From the NCBI GenBank assembly GCA_016712525.1, contig JADJQX010000001.1:1860001-1924000 (forward strand): DNA of 64,000 bases. The letters are read 5' to 3'. The DNA is from Myxococcales bacterium (lineage in GTDB: Bacteria > Myxococcota_A > Polyangia > Polyangiales > Polyangiaceae). A model generated the notes under the pieces. The model was given only the letters and a program-made list of their open reading frames with translations, ran no database searches and had not been told where the DNA came from. This document shows positions 57,837-64,000 of the stretch, in pieces. The position numbers and the translations under genes are program-made. Numbering within the stretch: the stretch's first letter is position 1; each line of letters begins with the position of its first letter.

Positions 57837-58550
57837 ATGGGTGAGCCTCTCGACGTGCTCCTCGTGGAAGACGATCCCTCCTTGCGCGAGGTGCTCGCGA
57901 TCCACTTCGGCGCCGAAGGCTGGGTCGTGCGTGTCACGGGAGACGGCCTCGACGCCATCGCCCAGTGCCAGGCGCGCGCGCCGCACGTCGCCGTGCTCGA
58001 CGTGTCGCTCCCGGGCGCCTCGGGCATCGAGATCTGCCAGCACCTCCGCGGCGGGTACGCTCCCGCCCCCGGTGTGGTCATGGTCACGGCGCGCGGCTCC
58101 GAGGTCGACGTGCTGCTCGGCCTCGAGGTCGGCGCCGACGACTACGTCGTGAAACCTTGCCGCCCGCGGGAGGTCGTCGCCCGGGTGCGCGCCCTCGCCC
58201 GCAGGGTGCGGCCCGAGCTCGCCGGGGCACGCGCCACCGCCGTCCGCGCGCTCGGCCCGCTCGTCGTCGACACGGGCGCCATGCGCGTCACCGTGAACGG
58301 CGCCGAGGTGAAGCTCACGGCCACCGAGCTTTCTCTCCTCGTGGAGCTCTCGGCCCGGCCCGACGTCGTCCACCCCCGGAGCGAGCTCTTGAAGTCGGTA
58401 TTCGGGCTCACCCACGAGGGATATGCGAGAAACGTCGATTGCCACGTGGCGCGGCTCCGCAAGAAGCTCGAGGTCGCGGGGCTCGGGGAGAGCCCCATCC
58501 ACACCGTGCACGGAATAGGGTATCGGTTCCTCGTGCCGAAGGACGCGTGA
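57837..58550 (+). CDS. OmpR/PhoB-type response regulator
   Basis: I chose the ATG at 57837 because TAGGA lies 8 nt upstream, giving 237 residues. The receiver domain has VLLVEDDPSLREVL (acidic pocket), VAVLDVSLPGASGIEI (phosphoacceptor Asp) and the VTARGSEVDVLLGLEVGADD ... VKP lysine. The C-terminal winged helix (LTATELSLLVELSARPDVVH, GYARNVDCHVARLRKKLE, IHTVHGIGYRF) is OmpR-like. Its stop overlaps the kinase start, so the two form a two-component pair. The regulated genes are unknown. Confidence 0.93.
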   Translation: MGEPLDVLLVEDDPSLREVLAIHFGAEGWVVRVTGDGLDAIAQCQARAPHVAVLDVSLPGASGIEICQHLRGGYAPAPGVVMVTARGSEVDVLLGLEVGADDYVVKPCRPREVVARVRALARRVRPELAGARATAVRALGPLVVDTGAMRVTVNGAEVKLTATELSLLVELSARPDVVHPRSELLKSVFGLTHEGYARNVDCHVARLRKKLEVAGLGESPIHTVHGIGYRFLVPKDA

Positions 58551-59668
58551 TGCCCCACCGCAAGCTGCCGGTCGACGTGAAGCTCGCCGTGCTCGTCGGC
58601 GCGCTCCTCCTCGCGAGCGCGCTCGCGCAGCGGGTGCTCATTCGGTGGGCGCTCTCGCCCTACGAGACCGAGCTCCGTGCCATCGGGCTCATCGAGGCGC
58701 ACTCGTCGCTCGCCGTCGCCGCGGTCCGCGAGCGCATGATCCTCGCCATCGGCGCGCCGCTCGTGGCGTGTGCCCTCGGGACCGGCCTCGTGCTCGGCGC
58801 GCTCGCGCGTCGTCGTGTGAGGCCGCTCGTGGTCGCGATGCGCGAGGTGTCCAAGGGCGCGCTCGACACCGAGCTCCCCGTGCCGCTCGATCCGGACTTC
58901 GCCGACGTGCGCGAGACGTTCGACACCATGCGCCTCGCGCTCGCCGAGGCGCTCGGGAAGCTCGCCGCCGTCGACGCCCAAAGGCGCCGTCTTTTCGCGG
59001 ACTTGGCGCATGAGCTCGCGAACCCCACGTCGGCCATCATGGGCCTCGTCGACACGCTCGGCGCGCCGGCCCTGTGCGAGGATCCCGCCGTCCGCGCGCG
59101 GCTCCTCGTGTCGCTCGAGGGCGAGGCCACGCGGCTCGGGCGCCTCGTCGCCGACGTGCGCGACCTCGCCGAGCTCGAAGATCCCGACGTGCCGTGCCTG
59201 CGGGAGCCCGTCGATCTCGGCGCCGTGGTGGCCGAGGCCGCGGCCCGCTTCGCGCTGCTCGAAGGGGCCCGCATCGACGTCGCGACCGAGCCCTCGCCCA
59301 TCCTCGCCGATGGCTCGCGCATCGAGCAGGTCCTCGCGAACCTCGTCACCAACGCCCGTCGTCACACTCCCCACGACGGCACGGTGCGCGTGCGTGTCGC
59401 CTCGAACGAGGGGACGGCCACCCTCGTTGTCGAGGACAGCGGCCCCGGCGTGCCCGACGAGCTCCTCTCGCGCCTTGGAGAGCGCCTCCTGCGCCTCGAC
59501 CCGTCCCGCGATCGCCGCACCGGCGGCACCGGCCTCGGCCTCTCGATCGTCCGCTCGATCGCCGCCCGCCACGACGCCACGCTCACCTTCGACCGCGGCG
59601 ACCTCGGCGGCCTGCGGGTCACGTTGGTGTTCGCTGCGGCGGGGGCTCGCGTGGCCACGCCGGGGTGA
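58550..59668 (+). CDS. Membrane sensor histidine kinase
   Basis: This 372-residue protein is coupled to the regulator (TGATG overlap). It has two transmembrane helices (VKLAVLVGALLLASALAQRV; LAIGAPLVACALGTGLVLGA) around a short periplasmic loop, a HAMP-like segment (VRPLVVAMREVSKGALDTEL), the HisKA box LFADLAHELANPTSAIMGLV with the phosphorylated His, and ATPase boxes VLANLVTNARRHTP, VEDSGPGVPDELL and GGTGLGLSIVRSIAARH. The sensing loop is only about 30 residues, so it may sense membrane state or an unseen partner. Confidence 0.92.
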   Translation: MPHRKLPVDVKLAVLVGALLLASALAQRVLIRWALSPYETELRAIGLIEAHSSLAVAAVRERMILAIGAPLVACALGTGLVLGALARRRVRPLVVAMREVSKGALDTELPVPLDPDFADVRETFDTMRLALAEALGKLAAVDAQRRRLFADLAHELANPTSAIMGLVDTLGAPALCEDPAVRARLLVSLEGEATRLGRLVADVRDLAELEDPDVPCLREPVDLGAVVAEAAARFALLEGARIDVATEPSPILADGSRIEQVLANLVTNARRHTPHDGTVRVRVASNEGTATLVVEDSGPGVPDELLSRLGERLLRLDPSRDRRTGGTGLGLSIVRSIAARHDATLTFDRGDLGGLRVTLVFAAAGARVATPG

Positions 59669-59742
59669 AGAACAAGAGTGTGCGGGTGGGGGGGGCCCTG
59701 CTCCTCTACGCTCTCTCCACTCACGGCGCAATGCCGATTCGG

Positions 59743-60984
59743 CTACTTCGCCACGCGCCGCACGTTGGCGCCGCTCCGGTACCAGACCTCCGTCGCGGTC
59801 AGCAGAATGGGGGCCTCGACCGCCTCGCCCGTCACGTGGGGCGCGAGTGTGCACGTGCCGGCCGTCGCGATTTCTTGCAGAGTGCACCGAGAGAGGCCGG
59901 TGGCCGTGCCCACGTAGAGGTGCGTGCCGTCGAGGTTGTACGCCGTGCCCAGCGCGCCGAGGTTCGTCCACGCGGCGCAGTCGGCCGCGGTGGGGCACGC
60001 CTCGAGGTTGCCATTCCGTAGAATGACCACGGCCGGATACATGACGCCCGCGCCGCGTTCGCTCACGGCGATCGAGGTGGGGGTGGTCGCCGGGACGGGG
60101 ATGTTCGCGCCGGTCGTGCTCATTTGGGCGGGCATGAGGTTCGAACCGGTGATGTTCTGCGGCGGGCCGTAGCTCACCGTCGCGCCTACGTTCGAGTGCA
60201 TCGTGGCCGTGGGCCGACCGATGCGATCCATGTTCGGGCCCGGTGGGTTCGCCGTGACGAGGCGCGTCTCGAAGCGCCCGTTCCCGACGGTGGGCACCGC
60301 GCGGAACATGGCGCGCACGTTCGTCTGGCTGCCGTCGAGCGCGTAGAGCGTCATCGAGCCATTCCAAATGTGGTTGGGCGCGTTGCGTGCTTTGCCGGTG
60401 CCGTCGAGGTTTATCGAATAGATGTCCCGTGAGAGCGTCCCCGAGCCGAAGCTCACGAAGTAAATCTTGGTGCCGGCCACCGCGAACGGATCGTTCGTGG
60501 CGCCGAGCGCGAAGGGCCCGGTGACCGTCGCGCACGCGGGGAGCGCGCACGTGCTCATGCCGGCCGCCGTGCGCATCGCGAGCGCCGTGGCGGTGATGTC
60601 GAAGTCGAGAATGCCCGCGAGCGTCGTGGCCGTGGTGGGCCTCGGTGGGGTCGAGGCATCGGACGCATCGGCGGTGCCCGAGTCGGACGCGTCGGCTGAC
60701 CCCGCGTCGCTCGCGTCGGCGCCCGCGTCCCCCGTCGTGCCGTCTTCGGCAGCGTCCACGGCGCCGGCGTCTCCCGCCCCGCTGTCCGCGGTGCTCGTGT
60801 CGGGGGTCCGGGCGGCGTCGCTCTCGGCCGCGTCGCGCGGCGTCGCGGTGTCGCGAACGTCGGCGTCCGCGGTGCCCGCGTCGGGCTCTTCGGCGAGCGG
60901 CTCCGTGCACGCCGCGACGAGCGCCGCAGCGGCCATCCCCAGCCCGAGCCCCACCGTGCCGATCGTCGCCCAGGTTCGTCGCAT
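59743..60984 (-). CDS. Secreted lipoprotein with long Asp/Ala/Ser linker
   Basis: The ATG at 60984 follows a GGGAGG and begins a lipoprotein signal (MAAAALVAACTE, lipobox VAAC), giving 413 residues. Residues 30-110 are a low-complexity Asp/Ala/Gly/Thr linker. The mature part has propeller-like repeats (DPFAVAGTKIYFVSFGSGTL, TAYNLDGTHLYVGTATGLSR) and the motif CPTAADC, also seen in the lipoprotein at 55782-57662. It is probably a surface protein. No enzyme motif is seen. Confidence 0.68.
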   Translation of the reverse strand: MRRTWATIGTVGLGLGMAAAALVAACTEPLAEEPDAGTADADVRDTATPRDAAESDAARTPDTSTADSGAGDAGAVDAAEDGTTGDAGADASDAGSADASDSGTADASDASTPPRPTTATTLAGILDFDITATALAMRTAAGMSTCALPACATVTGPFALGATNDPFAVAGTKIYFVSFGSGTLSRDIYSINLDGTGKARNAPNHIWNGSMTLYALDGSQTNVRAMFRAVPTVGNGRFETRLVTANPPGPNMDRIGRPTATMHSNVGATVSYGPPQNITGSNLMPAQMSTTGANIPVPATTPTSIAVSERGAGVMYPAVVILRNGNLEACPTAADCAAWTNLGALGTAYNLDGTHLYVGTATGLSRCTLQEIATAGTCTLAPHVTGEAVEAPILLTATEVWYRSGANVRRVAK

Positions 60985-61156
60985 CGTTCGCCTCCCTCTC
61001 CCCACCGGTACGCGCGCGGTGCGTGCACGTCGCGCACGGCATCCCCCGAACCTCTCAAGGTACGGCAAAGCGGCCCGCCACGTCGCGCCAGAAGCGAAAA
61101 TCATGCCGAAAAAGGCCTTGTGCGGCGCGCCACAAAGGCGGACTCTTCCGGCCCGA

Positions 61157-64000
61157 ATGGTCCTAAGGAAGGCTTCGGCGGTCGTGGCGCTCGCGAGCGC
61201 CCTCGTTTTCGTGCCCGGCTGCGCCAAAGAGGCGGCGTCTCCCAGCTCGGCGCTGGTCCGCGATCTGCGCTCCGCGAGCGGCTCGAGCGACGGCGAGAAG
61301 GTCGGGCGGTGGCTCCTCGCCGAGCTCTACGCCCCGGGTGGTGAGGCCAAACAGGCCGCCGAGGCGCGCAAGCAGCTCGACAAGCTCCCGAACCAAAAGG
61401 GCCTCCGCGCGAGCCTCGGGCGGGCCCTCGCCGACGAAGGCCACGGCCTCCCCAAGAGCGCCGCCACGCATTTCGCCCAGGCGCTCGTCGCCGCCCGCGA
61501 GGCCGAGGATCCGGAGACCGAGCTCGCCGCGTGGATGGCCGCGCACCGCCTCGTCGCCCTGCGTGGCGCCGTGCCGAGCCTCTGGAAGACCCACAAAAAG
61601 ACGGTCGAAGACCTCATCGCCAAGCCCGGGCGCCTCGGCTGGCGCGCCGTCGCCGAGCTCGTCGAGTGGTGGGCCGTCGAGTCGTTCGACGAGGTCAAGG
61701 TCATCGATCAGGCTTACGACGCCGAGGTGACCGCGCGCATGGGGTGCGTGAAGGGCCTCCGCCTCGCGGGCCCCTTCGGCCACGGCACCGCCGCCGATCG
61801 CCGCCGCTCGTTCCCCGCCGAGACCGCCCCGTGGCCGCTCGTCTTCCCCGCCGATCCGCACCGCGGGAGCGCCGCGCGGGTGCTCAAGTCCGAGCAGTCC
61901 CGGTGCGTCGCCCAGGCCACCGAGCCCTCGCTCGACGGTGTATTCTACACGGAGACCTACGTCACGACTGAGGCCGAGCGCGACCTCGTCGTCGCCGTGC
62001 AGGGCGCCGTCAAGGTGTGGGTCGACGACGTGCCCATCGTCGAGCGCGACCTCCGGGGCTGGGGCGTCTGGCAGCGCTTCGGCGGCGCGGTGCACGTCGG
62101 CAAGGGGCGCCACCGCATCCTCGCGCGCATCGTGAACGACTCGGCCTCCATTCGGCTCTTGAACCTCGATGGCACGCCCGCCAAGCTCGCGAGCGACACG
62201 AGCCCCGAGGCGCCCTACGGCCTCACGCCGGCGCGCGCCCTCCCGAGCCCGAACCCGATCGACGGCCTCGTGACCGCGCTCGCGGCCGGCAAAGAGCTCG
62301 ACGTCGACCCGTTCACGCGGGTGCTCGCGGCCCACGCGGCCGCCGTCGAGGGCATGCAGGACGTGGGCGCCGTGATCCTCGAGCCGCTCGTCGGCAAAGA
62401 GGCGGCCGCGTACGCCCTCGAGCTCTCGGCCTCCATGGTCTCGCGCGACCCGGCCCTGCCCGACGAATTGCGCAAGCGAAACGAGAAGATGGCGCATCAG
62501 CGCGCCACCGCCGCCGACCCGAAAATGTGGATCCCGCGGGCGTGGCTCGTGCTCGACGAGGCCGAGCAGCGCGGGCTCGTCGAGTCGGTCGAGCCGATGC
62601 GCAAGCTCGTGGCCGAGTTCCCCGACGTGCTCGAGCTTGGCGATCAGCTCACCCGCATCTACGCGAAGCTCGGGTGGCGCGCCGAGCGCATGCGGTCCGC
62701 CAAAGACCTCGCCACGCGCTTCCCCGAGAGCATGCCGGCGCAGCGCCTCTACCTCGCCGCCCTCGACGACGACGGCGCCCTCGCCGAGGCCGACACGATC
62801 GCCGAGCGCATCAAGAAGCTCGACCCCGACGTCGAGATCGACATCGATCGCGCCCTCGCCCGGCGTGACTGGAAGGCCGCGGTCGCCGAGCTGAAGAAGC
62901 TCCAGGCGCGCCGGCCCGATCGCAAAGACCTCGCCGGTCGCATCGCGGACGCGCTCACCCGCGGCGGAGATCCGAGCGCGGCCGCCGAGCAGCTCGAGAA
63001 GGCCCTCGCCAAGAACCCGTCCGACTCCGGGCTCCGCCTCCGCCTCGCCGATCGCGCGTATGCCAAGGGCGATCTCTCGGCGCTCCGCCGCGCCCTCGCC
63101 GACACCCTCCAAGCCGGCGGCAAGGGCACCGACATCCGCGAGGCCGTGGAGCTGCTCGAAGGGGCCTCGGCCCTCGAGCCGTACCGCATCGACGGGCGCT
63201 CCGTGGTGAAGGCCTTCGAGGCCTGGGAGAAGAGCGGAAAGCACATGGAGGGCGTGTCCGCCCGCGTGCTCGACTACTCGGCCGTGTGGGTCCACCCCGA
63301 CGGGTCGAGCGAGATGCTCGAGCACGAGATCCTCAAGATTCAGTCGCAAGAGGCCGTGGGCAAAGAGTCGGAGCAAGAGCCGCCCTCGGGCCTCGTGCTG
63401 CGCCTCCGTGTCATCAAACCCGACGGCTCCGTGCTCGAGCCCGAGCCGGTCGGCGGCAAGCCCACGCTCACCATGCCGCACCTCGAGGTGGGCGACTACC
63501 TCGAGATCGAGCACATCACGAACCAGGCCCCCGAGAGCTTCAAGGGGCGCACCTACCGCGGCCCGCACTGGTTCTTCCGCGAGGCCGACAAGGGCTACTG
63601 GCGGAGCGAGTTCGTCACCATCACGCCGAAGGATCGCCCGCTCGAGATCGAGACGCTCGGGTCGGTGCCCGCGCCCAAGGTCGTCGAGAAGAGCACGTTC
63701 GTCGAGCGGCGCTGGCGCATGGACGAGAGCCCCCCGGCCCCCGAGGAGCCCGACAGCGTCTCCCCGCGCGAGTTTCTCCCGAGCGTGCGCATCGGCTGGG
63801 GCCAGTCCCTCGAAGATACCCTCGCGCGCCTCGTCGACGTCGCCACCGACGAGACCCCGCTCGACCCGCGCCTCAAGCGCCGCGCCCTCGAGATCGTGTC
63901 GGGCGCGAACCTCTCCGACAAGGACGCCGTCGCGAAGCGCGCGTACGCCTGGGTGCTCGAGAACGTCGAAGAGGGCCAGGAGTCCGACGGGCGCCGCTCC
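61157..64000 (+). CDS. Large TPR lipoprotein, DUF3857/transglutaminase-like (partial, runs off right edge)
   Basis: From ATG 61157 (MVLRKASAVVALASALVFVP, lipobox VPGC) the frame is open for 948 codons to the window end; an in-frame ATG at 61103 is less likely because it would bury the signal. A helical first third (AKQAAEARKQLDKLPNQKGL), a middle beta section (GVFYTETYVTTEAERDLVVA, VWVDDVPIVERDLRGWGVWQ) and TPR-like repeats (ADALTRGGDPSAAAEQLEKA) precede a DUF3857-like domain (VLDYSAVWVHPDGSSEMLEH, GKPTLTMPHLEVGDYLEIEH, TYRGPHWFF). A following transglutaminase-like domain seems to begin (LKRRALEIVSGANLSDKDAV). Related proteins are common in myxobacteria and of unknown function. Confidence 0.78.
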   Translation, partial: MVLRKASAVVALASALVFVPGCAKEAASPSSALVRDLRSASGSSDGEKVGRWLLAELYAPGGEAKQAAEARKQLDKLPNQKGLRASLGRALADEGHGLPKSAATHFAQALVAAREAEDPETELAAWMAAHRLVALRGAVPSLWKTHKKTVEDLIAKPGRLGWRAVAELVEWWAVESFDEVKVIDQAYDAEVTARMGCVKGLRLAGPFGHGTAADRRRSFPAETAPWPLVFPADPHRGSAARVLKSEQSRCVAQATEPSLDGVFYTETYVTTEAERDLVVAVQGAVKVWVDDVPIVERDLRGWGVWQRFGGAVHVGKGRHRILARIVNDSASIRLLNLDGTPAKLASDTSPEAPYGLTPARALPSPNPIDGLVTALAAGKELDVDPFTRVLAAHAAAVEGMQDVGAVILEPLVGKEAAAYALELSASMVSRDPALPDELRKRNEKMAHQRATAADPKMWIPRAWLVLDEAEQRGLVESVEPMRKLVAEFPDVLELGDQLTRIYAKLGWRAERMRSAKDLATRFPESMPAQRLYLAALDDDGALAEADTIAERIKKLDPDVEIDIDRALARRDWKAAVAELKKLQARRPDRKDLAGRIADALTRGGDPSAAAEQLEKALAKNPSDSGLRLRLADRAYAKGDLSALRRALADTLQAGGKGTDIREAVELLEGASALEPYRIDGRSVVKAFEAWEKSGKHMEGVSARVLDYSAVWVHPDGSSEMLEHEILKIQSQEAVGKESEQEPPSGLVLRLRVIKPDGSVLEPEPVGGKPTLTMPHLEVGDYLEIEHITNQAPESFKGRTYRGPHWFFREADKGYWRSEFVTITPKDRPLEIETLGSVPAPKVVEKSTFVERRWRMDESPPAPEEPDSVSPREFLPSVRIGWGQSLEDTLARLVDVATDETPLDPRLKRRALEIVSGANLSDKDAVAKRAYAWVLENVEEGQESDGRRS

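Noticed and set aside
61163..63568. Minus-strand ORF of 801 codons
   Set aside because: Antisense to the TPR lipoprotein on the plus strand, which has a signal peptide and stays open to the window end.

Overview
The window is high-GC DNA with tightly packed genes, many 4-nt ATGA/GTGA overlaps and frequent GTG/TTG starts. It is rich in Asp/Ala/Gly/Pro-linker lipoproteins, and also carries a TPR-tailed Ser/Thr kinase, an HD-GYP/LuxR protein and a TPR/transglutaminase-type giant lipoprotein. This points to a myxobacterium, probably Polyangiales. The assignment is inferred from gene style only; there is no rRNA, tRNA or phylogenetic marker here.

Left flank (1-21.6 kb), chromosomal-looking genes: a phospholipase-D-like lipoprotein with a starch-binding-type domain, a lectin-fold lipoprotein, a catalase-fold lipoprotein, an HD-GYP/LuxR regulator, a polyphosphate:AMP phosphotransferase, a GT39-like membrane glycosyltransferase, a Ser/Thr kinase with TPRs, an SPFH-like membrane protein (probably frameshifted), a large G8/CEMIP-like beta-helix lipoprotein, a DUF2314 lipoprotein and several hypothetical proteins.

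Centre (22.0-54.0 kb), a dense anti-phage/conflict island bracketed by two directly repeated 21-bp minisatellite elements (21.78-21.96 kb and 54.02-54.21 kb). On the minus strand it holds: a Septu-like ATPase/HNH pair; an SF2 helicase-HNH fusion; a stand-alone HEPN protein; an EcsC/TerB-like gene with a frameshift; a type I restriction locus (hsdR split by one base and carrying a C-terminal HEPN domain, hsdS, a duplicated hsdM tail, an ORF6N gene and an XRE-HsdM fusion); a Phd-type antitoxin; and an FHA-HEPN protein followed by two glycine-zipper proteins. On the plus strand it holds: a four-gene overlapping operon running from a sigma-like factor to a Lon-fold protease with TPRs; an operon with an SMC/Rad50-like ATPase and a helicase-SprT-type metalloprotease fusion, divergent from a papain-like gene pair; and an unknown protein followed by a prokaryotic viperin (ddhNTP synthase).

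Right flank (54.5-64 kb): a RhuM-family protein, a large secreted lipoprotein, an OmpR-type response regulator with its histidine kinase, another Asp/Ala-linker lipoprotein, and the start of a TPR lipoprotein that runs off the window.

In the island the likely division of labour is sensing and cutting of foreign DNA (type I RM, helicase-HNH, Septu, SMC/helicase), RNase-type abortive effectors (three proteins with RNxxxH HEPN motifs), chain-terminator nucleotides (viperin) and proteolytic or sigma-factor signalling (Lon-TPR operon). The Lon/sigma operon, the SMC/helicase-SprT locus and the FHA-HEPN/glycine-zipper set do not match a named system I know and are the best candidates for something new.
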